From an uncultured Bacilli bacterium (GTDB lineage Bacteria > Bacillota_I > Bacilli_A > RF39 > UBA660): DNA of 42,290 nucleotides. Shown here in pieces: positions 1 to 8,259 of the stretch (positions within the stretch are counted from its first letter, which is position 1; every line of letters begins with the position of its first letter). The position numbers were made by a program, and so were the translations under genes. The notes beneath the pieces are model-generated. The model saw only the letters and a program-made list of their open reading frames with translations, did no database searches and had not been told where the DNA came from. The stretch is from assembly GCA_947629025.1 (NCBI GenBank), contig CANRCC010000014.1, forward strand, positions 1 to 42,290, in the 5' to 3' direction.

Positions 1-91
1 TACTTTAAACCTGAAATAAGTCTAGTAAATAAAACAAATTTTTATAAACCTGCATTTAGTCTAAAAATTTACGTATTTATATTTTTTTCGT

Positions 92-122
92 AAAAAAAAA
101 GAAAAGTGTGTTTTTCTTTTCT
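92..122 (-). terminator. Terminator of the acidic membrane-protein gene
   Basis: The arms AGAAAAG (100-106) and CTTTTCT (116-122) form a 7 bp, AT-only stem. On the minus strand it is followed by a run of T (complement of the A-run at 92-99). It overlaps the stop codon of the gene ending at 121. The stem is weak, so efficiency is uncertain. Confidence 0.5.
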
Positions 123-831
123 AAAATATATTTGTATAATTGTCTTCTTCATCTAAACTTGATACATTTTGTAATTTTTTCATTATATTATCTAGTTCAT
201 CTTCATCAAGTTCAACTTCAACTTTTGGTTCAACATTTTTTGGTTTTATATCACTTGCACTACTTTTATCAGAAAAAATATTGTCTATGTTATCATTATT
301 ATTTACATCGCCAAATAATATTTCTGATAATTTTTTATCATTTTTGTATATTACTTCAGCTTCGTTTTCTACTGTTTCTATATTATCATTTTTTGGTTCT
401 TCTACTGTTTTATCATCAATAACATTAATAATATCATTTATTGTAGTATGTTCTTCTTCTGATTTAGTGGCATCTTCAACATCAGAATTCATTATATTTT
501 CAAATGTAGGTTCTATTACATTATTATTTTCTATATTTGAATCAATTGTTTGTATTTCATCTTCTATTTTCTCGATATTTTGATTTTCTACTGCATTTTC
601 AAAAACACTATTATCTATTTTAATTTCTGATAATGATTCATCATTTGTTTTTTCTAATTCAATATTAACATCTGATTGTGACTTTTTAAAATCTTTTTTT
701 GCTCTTCTTGATTTTATACTATTGTCAATTAAATAACCAATCAAAACAAATATTAAAAATAGACATATACCTATAAGTATATTAGTATTTTCATTAATGA
801 AAATCATAATGTTCTCTAAAACTTTATCCAT
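121..831 (-). CDS. Single-pass membrane-anchored acidic protein of unknown function
   Basis: I do not recognise a family. The chosen start (MDKVLENIMIF) follows an AGAGGG Shine-Dalgarno by five bases; a frame opening 15 codons upstream has no such site. Residues about 15-36 (NILIGICLFLIFVLIGYLI) form one hydrophobic segment, followed by a basic stretch (KSRRAKKDFKK). This predicts an N-terminal anchor with the remainder in the cytoplasm. The remaining ~190 residues are rich in Asp, Glu, Asn and Ser with no Cys, and look disordered, ending in a short predicted helix (ELDEDELDNIMKKLQNV). The architecture (TM, basic stop-transfer, acidic tail) resembles cell-envelope scaffold proteins, but nothing here proves a role. 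It lies downstream of nrdG, separated by that gene's terminator, so it is probably transcribed separately. Confidence 0.7.
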   Translation of the reverse strand: MDKVLENIMIFINENTNILIGICLFLIFVLIGYLIDNSIKSRRAKKDFKKSQSDVNIELEKTNDESLSEIKIDNSVFENAVENQNIEKIEDEIQTIDSNIENNNVIEPTFENIMNSDVEDATKSEEEHTTINDIINVIDDKTVEEPKNDNIETVENEAEVIYKNDKKLSEILFGDVNNNDNIDNIFSDKSSASDIKPKNVEPKVEVELDEDELDNIMKKLQNVSSLDEEDNYTNIF

Positions 832-904
832 ATTATCCCTCTTTACTCTTAACCTATTATAAATACATTCTATCATTAAATATTATTTTTTTCAAGTAGA
901 ATAT

Positions 905-935
905 TAAAAAAGAATTTATTAATTCATAAATTCTT
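905..935 (-). terminator. Terminator of nrdD-nrdG
   Basis: A perfect 10 bp inverted repeat (AAGAATTTAT / ATAAATTCTT, 910-919 and 926-935) with a 6-base loop overlaps the nrdG stop codon. On the minus strand it is followed by TTTTTAAT. It is AT-only, but position and tail fit an intrinsic terminator. Confidence 0.6.
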
Positions 936-1449
936 CTTTTAATATGACTTTATTAGCTTTTAAACTATTTTTTACATCAATTATTCTTTGATTAGATGAG
1001 CCTCTAAATTTAAGTCTTAGATTCTTCTTTTCTAGTTCAAATTTACCATCTACTATTACATCTATATATTTTAATAATTCCTTTGTAGTATCATTACTTT
1101 TTGACATTTTATCAACTATATCTTTATCAAATAGGTACCCCGAAAAAACCCATATTGTTTTATTTGGAAATTCTTTACGAATTCTCTTTAATAAAGGCAA
1201 TATACCTTCTTGATTGACATATTCAAATGGTTCTCCGCCTAAAACTGTTATTCCTGAAACAAAATCATTTTTTAAATATTCAATTATTTCATCTTCTTCA
1301 TTCTTTGTAAATATATTACCATACTTAAAATCCCATGCATCTTGATTAAAACAACCCTTGCAATGATGTGTACATCCACTTACAAATAATGATATTCTAA
1401 CACCAGGTCCATTTGCTACATCATATTTTTTTATATCTGCATAATGCAT
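919..1449 (-). CDS. nrdG: Anaerobic ribonucleotide reductase activating enzyme
   Basis: Radical-SAM activase that installs the glycyl radical on NrdD. The 4Fe-4S motif CTHHCKGC (Cys-X3-Cys-X2-Cys) is at residues about 26-33, preceded by the NGPGVRISLFVSGC stretch typical of NrdG, and the glycine-rich SAM-binding segment TVLGGEPF follows near residue 69. The length of 176 residues is usual for the family. It starts ten bases after the nrdD stop, so the two are co-transcribed. Together they supply deoxyribonucleotides under anoxia. Confidence 0.97.
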   Translation of the reverse strand: MHYADIKKYDVANGPGVRISLFVSGCTHHCKGCFNQDAWDFKYGNIFTKNEEDEIIEYLKNDFVSGITVLGGEPFEYVNQEGILPLLKRIRKEFPNKTIWVFSGYLFDKDIVDKMSKSNDTTKELLKYIDVIVDGKFELEKKNLRLKFRGSSNQRIIDVKNSLKANKVILKEEFMN

Positions 1450-1459
1450 AACTTTATTC

Positions 1460-3586
1460 CTATAAGTGTGTTACTCTTGCTTTTATTTCTTTTGTTTTTC
1501 CAACATTCCAGAAATTTTCTCCAAGATATCCACAAGTTCTTCTTGTTACATTCATTTTAGAATGATCTTTATTTCCGCAATTTGGGCATTCCCATTCATT
1601 GTTTTCATTGATAATTATCTCACCATCATATCCACATTCATGACAATAATCAGATTTTGTATTAAATTCAGCATATTGGATATTCTCATAAATGAATTTT
1701 ACTAATTCTTTTATAGCATCTAAGTTATTAGTCATATTTGGAATTTCAACATATGATATACATCCACCAGATGATATTGGTTGAAATTGACTTTCAAATT
1801 TTAATTTTGTAAATGCATCAATTTTTTCTCTTACATCAACATGATAAGAATTTGTATAATATCCTTTATCTGTTATATCTTTAATGCTACCAAATTTTTC
1901 TTTATCAATTCTTGCAAATCTATAACATAGACTTTCTGCTGGTGTACCATATAATGCAAATCCAAGTCCTGTTTCTTTCTTCCATTTATCACATGCACTT
2001 CTTAAATAATTCATAAGTTTAAGTGCAAATTTTTCACCAACAGGATCTGTATGAGATACACCTGTAATAAGCTTAGTTGTTTCATAAACACCAATATATC
2101 CTAAAGATAAAGTAGAATATCCCCCTTTTAATAATTTATCTATTTTTTCTCCTTTTTTTAATCTTGCAATTGCGCCATATTGCCAATGTACAGGAGATGT
2201 ATCAGAAATTGTTCCAAGAAGTGAATGATGTCTACACATTAATGCTTCTTTACATATTTCTAGTCTTTCATCAAGTATCTCAAAAAATTTCTTTTCATCA
2301 TTTTGTGCTAATATACCAATTTGAGGTAAGTTTATAGACACTACACCTTGATTAAATCTACCTTCAAATTTATAGTTTCCATTTTCATCCTTCCATGGTG
2401 ATAAGAAACTTCTGCATCCCATTGGACTAAATACATTACCTTCATATATTTCTTTCATCTTTTTTGCAGAAATATAATCTGGATACATTCTCTTAGCTGA
2501 ACACTTACAAGCAAGTTCTGTTAAATAATCATATTTTCCACCTTTGAAAGAATTATGTTCATCAAGTACATAAATTAATTTAGGGAAAGCTGGTGTAACA
2601 TAAACACCTTTTTCATTTTTAATTCCTTCATATCTTTGTTTTAATACTTCTTCTATTATCATTGCATTTTCTTCTATATAAGGATCATCTTTTTCTAGAT
2701 GTAAGAATAATGTTACAAAAGGAGATTGACCATTAGTAGTCATTAAAGTATTAATTTGATACTGAATAGTTTGTACTCCAGCAGATAATTCATCTTTTAA
2801 TCTATCCATTGCAATAGATTCAATTGTTTTCTTATCTAATGTACCTTTATATTTCTTATTTAATTTATCTTTAAACTTATCAAAACTCTTTCTTAAGTAT
2901 TTTCCTAAATGCTTCATATCAACAGATTGTCCACCATATTGGTTACTAGCAACTGCTGCTATTATTTGAGTTGTTACAGTACATGCAACTTGAAATGATT
3001 TTGGACTTTCAATTAATTTACCATTCATAACTGTTCCATTATCTAGCATATCAGAAATATTTATCAAGCAACAATTAAATATTGGTTGAATAAAATAATC
3101 TGCATCATGAAAGTGAATCATACCCTCATTATGTGCTTTTGATATTTTTTCTGGTAAAAGAATTCTATTTGTTAAATCTCTTGATACTTCACCAGCAATA
3201 TAATCTCTTTGTGTTGATGCAAGCATTGTATTTTTATTAGAATTTTCTTCTGCTAATTCTTTATTTTCATTTCTTATTAGTCTAAGTATTGATTCATCTG
3301 TTGTATTTGCTTTTCTTACTAATGCTCTATTATATCTATATACTATGTATTCTTTAGCTAATATGAATTTTTTATATTCCATTAATTTTTTTTCTATTTC
3401 ATCTTGTATATCTTCAACAAGCATTCTTTTCTTTTTTAAATCTTCTATGTATTTAATAATATTATCTATTTGTTTGCTTGTTGCTTTTTCCTTTTTTTCA
3501 ACGTCTTCATTAGCTTTTTCTATTGCTATTCTTATCTTACTTCTATCATAATCAACTATTTTTCCATCTCTTTTAATTACTTTCAT
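1460..3586 (-). CDS. nrdD: Anaerobic ribonucleoside-triphosphate reductase, class III
   Basis: Catalytic subunit reducing ribonucleoside triphosphates with a glycyl radical, formate being the usual reductant. The N-terminal ~95 residues form an ATP-cone (KVIKRDGKIVDYDRSKI...), the allosteric regulatory domain. The C-terminus has a four-cysteine zinc site (CHECGYDG...ECPNCGN) and the glycyl-radical loop RRTCGYLGENFW, with the radical Gly following Cys. The length of 708 residues is normal. It is first in an operon with nrdG and divergent from a Crp/Fnr-family regulator. The shared 130-base intergenic region holds a perfect palindrome that probably controls both directions. Confidence 0.98.
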   Translation of the reverse strand: MKVIKRDGKIVDYDRSKIRIAIEKANEDVEKKEKATSKQIDNIIKYIEDLKKKRMLVEDIQDEIEKKLMEYKKFILAKEYIVYRYNRALVRKANTTDESILRLIRNENKELAEENSNKNTMLASTQRDYIAGEVSRDLTNRILLPEKISKAHNEGMIHFHDADYFIQPIFNCCLINISDMLDNGTVMNGKLIESPKSFQVACTVTTQIIAAVASNQYGGQSVDMKHLGKYLRKSFDKFKDKLNKKYKGTLDKKTIESIAMDRLKDELSAGVQTIQYQINTLMTTNGQSPFVTLFLHLEKDDPYIEENAMIIEEVLKQRYEGIKNEKGVYVTPAFPKLIYVLDEHNSFKGGKYDYLTELACKCSAKRMYPDYISAKKMKEIYEGNVFSPMGCRSFLSPWKDENGNYKFEGRFNQGVVSINLPQIGILAQNDEKKFFEILDERLEICKEALMCRHHSLLGTISDTSPVHWQYGAIARLKKGEKIDKLLKGGYSTLSLGYIGVYETTKLITGVSHTDPVGEKFALKLMNYLRSACDKWKKETGLGFALYGTPAESLCYRFARIDKEKFGSIKDITDKGYYTNSYHVDVREKIDAFTKLKFESQFQPISSGGCISYVEIPNMTNNLDAIKELVKFIYENIQYAEFNTKSDYCHECGYDGEIIINENNEWECPNCGNKDHSKMNVTRRTCGYLGENFWNVGKTKEIKARVTHL

Positions 3587-3614
3587 ACTACTTCTTCTCC
3601 TATTCTATGACAAA

Positions 3615-3620
3615 ATTATA
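3615..3620 (-). promoter_or_regulatory. Extended -10 promoter of nrdDG
   Basis: On the minus strand TGATATAAT is an extended -10 (TGnTATAAT) ahead of nrdD. No good -35 is present, as expected for an activator-dependent or extended -10 promoter. The TTGTTGCA palindrome at 3642-3659 would be centred about 42 bases upstream of the predicted transcription start. Confidence 0.55.
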
Positions 3621-3641
3621 TCAAAAATTTTTTCTTATATA

Positions 3642-3659
3642 TTGTTGCATTTGCAACAA
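3642..3659. promoter_or_regulatory. Perfect palindrome, probable Crp/Fnr-family operator
   Basis: TTGTTGCATTTGCAACAA is an 18 bp perfect inverted repeat (8 bp arms, TT centre) between nrdD and a divergent Crp/Fnr-type gene. It overlaps the -35 of the regulator's own promoter and sits near -42 for nrdDG. Its symmetry and place suggest the binding site of the neighbouring regulator. That it binds this protein is inference. Confidence 0.6.
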
Positions 3660-3673
3660 AAATGAAATATAAT
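3645..3673 (+). promoter_or_regulatory. Promoter of the Crp/Fnr-type regulator
   Basis: TTGCAT (3645-3650), a 17-base spacer and TATAAT (3668-3673) form a near-consensus vegetative promoter. The -35 lies inside the palindrome at 3642-3659, so binding there should repress the promoter (autoregulation). Confidence 0.7.
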
Positions 3674-3712
3674 TAAATTAAGAATTATTAAAATTATTGG
3701 GAGGCCTTATAA

Positions 3713-4345
3713 ATGAACGAAATTAGTATATTTTATGGTATAGAAAATAATGATGTAAAAAAAATGTTAAATTGTTTTCAATCAAAAAGAATATCTTATA
3801 AAAAAGATACGACAATCATTTCAAATTTAGCAAATACAAATGTTGTAGGAATAATTTTAAATGGATCTGCTAATCTTATTCGTAATGATTACAATGGAAA
3901 TAGAACTATTATTGAAAAATTAGATGAAGGATCTATTTTTGGTGAAGTATTTTCTTCATATAGTGATGAATTATCTGTAATCGCAACTAGTGATTGTGAA
4001 GTAATAACTTTTGATTATGATCATGTAATAAAAAGATGTAAAAAATCTTGCCCATATCATAATACTTTAATTGATAATATGCTTCAATTACTTGCTAAAA
4101 AAATTGTTATAATGAATAATAGAATTGATGTTCTTACAAAAAAAACAATTAGAGAAAAACTACTTGAATATTTTTCAATTTTAGAAAAAGAAAACCTAGC
4201 AAAAAAATTTGAATTAGATTTAAACTATACTGAACTTGCTGATTACTTTGGTGTTGATAGAAGTGCTCTTATGAGGGAAATAAAAAACCTTAAAGAAGAA
4301 GGTTTTATTGAAGCAAAAGGAAAAAATATAACTTTATTATTCTAA
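3713..4345 (+). CDS. Crp/Fnr-family transcriptional regulator
   Basis: The N-terminal ~120 residues form a cyclic-nucleotide-binding-like beta-barrel (GIILNGSANLIRNDYNGN..., EGSIFGEVFS). A long dimer helix follows, then a C-terminal winged helix-turn-helix (ELADYFGVDRSALMREIKNLKEEGFI, residues about 173-200). Length is 210 residues, normal for the family. An AGGCCT-type ribosome site precedes ATG. Two cysteines lie in KRCKKSCPYH near residues 106-111, but the N-terminal Fnr iron-sulfur cysteine cluster is absent, so the sensed signal is unknown. Divergence from nrdDG with a shared palindrome suggests it controls anaerobic ribonucleotide reduction and itself. Its 3' end overlaps the end of the convergent gene at 4342 by four bases. 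Confidence 0.88.
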   Translation: MNEISIFYGIENNDVKKMLNCFQSKRISYKKDTTIISNLANTNVVGIILNGSANLIRNDYNGNRTIIEKLDEGSIFGEVFSSYSDELSVIATSDCEVITFDYDHVIKRCKKSCPYHNTLIDNMLQLLAKKIVIMNNRIDVLTKKTIREKLLEYFSILEKENLAKKFELDLNYTELADYFGVDRSALMREIKNLKEEGFIEAKGKNITLLF

Positions 4346-4848
4346 TAAATAGCTTTAAATATTAAAGTAAATACTAAGTCAGTTATAAACAAAAATATAA
4401 ATATATAAGTTACCCAATTTGGAATTTTTCTAACTATCTTATCCATCCAAGGTTTTATTAGATATAAAAATATAATTGAGCATATACCCCATAAAAATGC
4501 TATATCTAATGCAATATATTTTCCAAAATGATATTTATGATCAGAATAGTTCCAAAATTCTCTTTTGAATATTAATTCGAGTAAATTACCACCTAAAAAT
4601 TCTATAAATGTTAATATAATGGTTATAATAATAGAAAATATTATTACCTCAATAAATTTATTTAATTTTAATTTTTTAAATAAATAGTTAGAAATTATAA
4701 TTATTAAAACAACGCCCACTCCATAAACAGGAGTCCAATAACCATACAAAAAACCACTTTCTAAATTCCAGTCAAAGAATTTAAATATTATAGTTTCTAT
4801 TAGATGCCCTAATATAGAGAAAATAAAAAAATAATTTAAATAATACAT
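4342..4848 (-). CDS. Integral membrane protein, putative ABC-transporter-type (CmpB-like) family
   Basis: A protein of about 168 residues with five predicted membrane segments (LNYFFIFSILGHLIET; YGVGVVLIIIISNYLF; VIIFSIIITIILTFIEF; ALDIAFLWGICSIIFLYLI; VTYIFIFLFITDLVFTL). The motifs GHLIET, SGFLYGYWTPVYGVG and FLGGNLLE...WNYSDHKYHFGKYI match the widespread Firmicutes family annotated as putative ABC transporter type IV (PF06541-like). The transport role of that family is not established. The ATG three codons inside the frame is chosen because AGGTGG lies just upstream. The protein-level match is from memory of the family. Confidence 0.75.
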   Translation of the reverse strand: MYYLNYFFIFSILGHLIETIIFKFFDWNLESGFLYGYWTPVYGVGVVLIIIISNYLFKKLKLNKFIEVIIFSIIITIILTFIEFLGGNLLELIFKREFWNYSDHKYHFGKYIALDIAFLWGICSIIFLYLIKPWMDKIVRKIPNWVTYIFIFLFITDLVFTLIFKAIY

Positions 4849-4876
4849 ATAAACCACCTGATAGTATTATTTACAA

Positions 4877-6070
4877 TTATCTTTTTTTTATTACAATAGT
4901 AGCTACAAATAATATTATAACTAAACAAAATAATGATACTAGAGCAATATTTTGTTTTACAAAAAATAATAAATCAAATTTAACCGTAACTGGTGAAACA
5001 ATACTTTTTGTATATAATATCTTATCTTTATATTTTATATAATAATTTCCTATTTTGTCATTTTTTTTAACATTTTTATTTAATGTAGATTTTCCTTTAT
5101 ATTCATATGTCAAATCATCTTTAGTAATATTTTTATTCAAATAACTTTTATAAGTTTCATCTGATTTAATTTGATATTCTTTTCCATATACAGTTTTTAA
5201 TTTTACTATATTATCACCTTTAGAAATTATTTTTTTATATCCATAGTTATCAAAAAAATATTCATATATTTTTTTTGAATCTTCAAAATGTTGTACTTTG
5301 TTATCATAATCTGCACCAATTGTTACTAAAAGATAATTTACATCATTATATGTTGCTATACTTGCTAGACATAATCCTGCTTTGCTAGTATATCCTGTTT
5401 TAGCACCTTTTACATATTGCATATTCATTTTTTCAGGATCTGTTATATAATTAATTGGTCCATTCATTTTATGTTTATCATTTGTAGATGTATATTCTTT
5501 TGTAGAAAATATTTTAAAAAAAGTTTCATTTTTTATTGCATATTTAAGTAATAAAGCTACATCTCTTGCACTTGAATAATGATTATTTCCCTCAATACCA
5601 ATAGTATTTTCAAAATTACTATTTTTCATTCCTAATGATTTTGCTTTTTCATTCATAAGTTTTACAAACTCATCTACACTACCACTAATACTAATAGCAG
5701 TTATATCTGTAGCATCCGCTCCTGACTTTAATAATATTCCGTGAAGTAAATCTCTATATGTAACTACTTCACCTTGACTAAATCCAGCTTTAGATAGGTC
5801 ATTAGCAAGATTATCTATCATACTACCTGTTATTAGTACTTTTTGATCTAAATCATCAATGTTTTCGATTGCAACTATCGCAGTCATAATTTTAGTTAAA
5901 CTCGCTATATATACTTGATCATCTGGATTTTTCTCATATAATATAGAATCATCATTCATATTATACAAAATAATATTTTTAGATGATACATCTATTTCAT
6001 CTGCATATGCAATAATTGAACCGAAAAAAAATACAAAAACGCTTATTAATAAATATTTTAAATACTTCAT
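4877..6070 (-). CDS. D-alanyl-D-alanine carboxypeptidase (PBP5/DacA-DacF type)
   Basis: Penicillin-binding serine peptidase that trims the terminal D-Ala of peptidoglycan stem peptides outside the membrane. A signal peptide occupies residues 1-24 (…FGSIIAYADE). The catalytic SxxK is S57-L-T-K60 (ASLTKIM). The third motif is KTG in VKGAKTGYTSKAG near residue 222. The second motif reads SGADA (S116), so Ala replaces the usual Asn of SxN. A C-terminal beta domain is followed by a final membrane helix (LLFFVKQNIALVSLFCLVIILFV) with a basic end (IKKR), a true transmembrane anchor rather than the usual amphipathic helix. Length is 397 residues. It shows that the organism makes a peptidoglycan wall. 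Confidence 0.93.
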   Translation of the reverse strand: MKYLKYLLISVFVFFFGSIIAYADEIDVSSKNIILYNMNDDSILYEKNPDDQVYIASLTKIMTAIVAIENIDDLDQKVLITGSMIDNLANDLSKAGFSQGEVVTYRDLLHGILLKSGADATDITAISISGSVDEFVKLMNEKAKSLGMKNSNFENTIGIEGNNHYSSARDVALLLKYAIKNETFFKIFSTKEYTSTNDKHKMNGPINYITDPEKMNMQYVKGAKTGYTSKAGLCLASIATYNDVNYLLVTIGADYDNKVQHFEDSKKIYEYFFDNYGYKKIISKGDNIVKLKTVYGKEYQIKSDETYKSYLNKNITKDDLTYEYKGKSTLNKNVKKNDKIGNYYIKYKDKILYTKSIVSPVTVKFDLLFFVKQNIALVSLFCLVIILFVATIVIKKR

Positions 6071-6142
6071 AAAAAACTCTCCTAGTTATATTATATCAAA
6101 TCTAATGATATTTTTTTACTAAAAGTTATAAATTAAAAATTA

Positions 6143-6454
6143 TTACGCAAATTCTTTACCATCAATTAATTTATAATATTTTTGTGCTTGTCTATTTATT
6201 TGTCTTTCTGAAACATCTGTCTTTTTTGATTTTATTCTAAAAATAGATAATGTTTTTAAAATTACATCGTCTTTCTCTGTATAATATTCTCCAGTGTTTA
6301 AATCAAAAAAACTATTTGCATTAACTTTAAGAAATACTGAAAAATACATATTTTTATAGATAAAACCGTCTTTTATATTAAATTTTCTATTTGGATAATC
6401 TGAATAATTTTTAATATAGCATAAATATAAATTATTTCTATCATATTTTCTCAT
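6143..6454 (-). CDS. Small hypothetical protein
   Basis: About 103 residues, unrecognised. The ATG at 6452-6454 (MRKYDRNNLYL) is chosen because a strong AGGAGG stands nine bases upstream; the earlier GTG overlaps that site. The protein is basic and aromatic with no membrane segment. The C-terminal part (KTDVSERQINRQAQKYYKLIDGKEF) looks helical and could be a small DNA- or RNA-contacting helix pair, but that is a guess. It is transcribed in the same direction as dac, which follows after about 70 bases. Confidence 0.6.
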   Translation of the reverse strand: MRKYDRNNLYLCYIKNYSDYPNRKFNIKDGFIYKNMYFSVFLKVNANSFFDLNTGEYYTEKDDVILKTLSIFRIKSKKTDVSERQINRQAQKYYKLIDGKEFA

Positions 6455-6517
6455 GCAAAACACCTCCTATATAATTATAATATCACTATTATAAATTTTT
6501 TGTAAAAATTTGTAGTA

Positions 6518-7461
6518 TTATATTTCAAATGTACTTTCATCTATAAATTTATAATCTTTCATATATTTTAATTGTCTAACTAATCTATATAATGCATCAT
6601 CTTTTGCTTTTGCTTCAATCATTATATCAGCTCTTTTTGTATATTTTTTTAAAATTTCTATAAAGTCAATAAAATCATTTACATCAATATAATCATGGTG
6701 ACTTCTAAATTCTTTTTTGTTTTATTTTTTGGACTTGAAAAATGAAATTTAGGGATATTATTCTTCCAAGTATTAATTATATTAGGTAAATAATTTTCAA
6801 TAAAAATTCCATTATTATTACACACATAATGATGATAATCAAGTACAAATGGAATAGACAAATCTTCACATAATTTTAAAACATCCAAAACATTATATAT
6901 TTTATCATCATTTTCTAATGCAATGCAATCTTGAATTTTTTTAGGTAATTTTAAAAAATTATTTTTGAATCTTTTAATTGATTTTTCTTTTCCAAATACG
7001 CTACTACCTACGTGTAAAATTATAACTGGATTTTTAATATTTAGAGCCTTTAATATATTGTAATGATAATTTAATATTCTAAATGAATTTTCTACTACTT
7101 CTTTATTTGTACTATTAAGTACACAAAACTGATCCGGGTGTACATCAACCCTAATATTATTATTTTTTATAATATTTCCTATTTCATCATAATAATCTTT
7201 ATATTTTTTTATATATTCAAAATCTACTTCATTATGAGTTGCAAGTGGTATCAATTTTGATGTTAATCTATAAAAATGTAAATTATTTTTTACATTATAA
7301 TTTAATATCTTAATTAAATCTTCTAAGTTTGATTTTATAATACTGTCTAACTTTTCTTCTTTATTTTCTATTTTTTGATAATTAGTATATGTAACTGTAC
7401 TTGATGAAGTAATATTTTCTAATGCTTTACTTATTGCAACGTAACCAAGTCTTATAATCAT
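6518..7461 (-). pseudogene. uvsE: UV-damage endonuclease (UvsE/UvdE), frameshifted near the C-terminus
   Basis: UvdE-type TIM-barrel endonucleases nick 5' of UV photoproducts. The first 250 codons show family motifs in order: MIIRLGYVAI at the start, LTSKLIPLATH, RVDVHPDQFCVLNS, ILHVGSSVFGKEKSI, IALENDDKIYN, FVLDYHHYVCNN and PKFHFSSPK. After SSPKNKTKKN (about 6720-6711) the frame runs into a stop at 6679. The missing C-terminus continues in another frame down to TAA at 6518: KEFRSHHDYIDVNDFIDFIE, then a MIEAKAKDDALYRL segment that is typical of the family. So one base has been gained or lost in the A-rich tract AAAACAAAAAAGAA. Everything else looks intact, which suggests a recent mutation or a homopolymer sequencing error. 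AGGTGA precedes the ATG at 7461. Confidence 0.9.
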
Positions 7462-7544
7462 AGTTAATCACCTAGTATTATTGTTACCAAAAAGAAAAAA
7501 GATATTTTATAAATTATTTATTTAATAAAAAAATAATAAACTCT

Positions 7545-8209
7545 TTAAGAAATCGTATTATTATTTTCTATTTTATATAAATTATTATAATCTTTACATT
7601 TTGTCATTAAATCATCATGAGTACCAGTACATTTAACTTCATGATTTTTAATAAATATTATATTATCTGCATTTTTAATAGTACTTAATCTATGTGCAAC
7701 TATTATTATTGTATGATCTTGTGATAAATTTTCTATAACTTTTTGAATTTTATTTTGACTTTCATTATCTAAAGATGAAGTACTCTCGTCAAACATTATT
7801 ATATTTGCATTATTTAAAAGTGCCTTGCTATTGCCAATCTTTGTTTTTGTCCTCCTGATATAGTAATTCCATTTTCACCTATTATCGTATCAAATCCATT
7901 AGTTGTTGAACTAATAAAATCATAAATTTCACTTTTTTTACAAACATCTATAAGTTCATTTTCTGTTGCATCTGGTTTTATCAATAAAAGATTTTCTCTA
8001 AACGTCATATTGAATATGTATGGAGATTGCTGTATGTACGCAATATTATTTCTTAGTGTACTTTCATCATAATCATTAATATCCACTTCATCAATAAATA
8101 TTTTATTATCTTCAACTTTATAAAATTTATTAATTAGAGAGAGAATTGTTGTTTTCCCTTCTCCACTTCTTCCAACAATAGCAGTAATCTCATTTTTCTT
8201 TATTTCCAA
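7545..8209 (-). pseudogene. ABC transporter ATPase remnant (truncated and frameshifted)
   Basis: Two abutting frames make one nucleotide-binding domain. The first (8209-7814) has Walker A GRSGEGKTT, a Q-loop (IQQSPYIFN) and the signature ISGGQKQRLAIAR. The second (7796-7545) has Walker B IIMFDES, SSLDNESQ and the H-loop IIVAHRLSTI. A one-base loss after the signature (AG where AGA of the usual ARAL is expected) breaks the frame. The protein begins only a few residues before Walker A, so the start of the domain and the whole membrane domain of what looks like an exporter half-transporter are missing. The truncation lies about 50 bases from the end of the HD gene, at the left edge of the accessory region, and may mark a rearrangement breakpoint. 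Confidence 0.9.
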
Positions 8210-8259
8210 GTTTAAATTTTTAAATATTATAAGAAAACTATAAAAATAAATTTACTTTT

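Noticed and set aside
108-583. Plus-strand open frames opposite the acidic membrane protein
   Set aside because: They are low-complexity antisense frames (Ser/Phe/Leu runs) with no ribosome site, produced by the Asp/Glu/Asn codons of the minus-strand gene.
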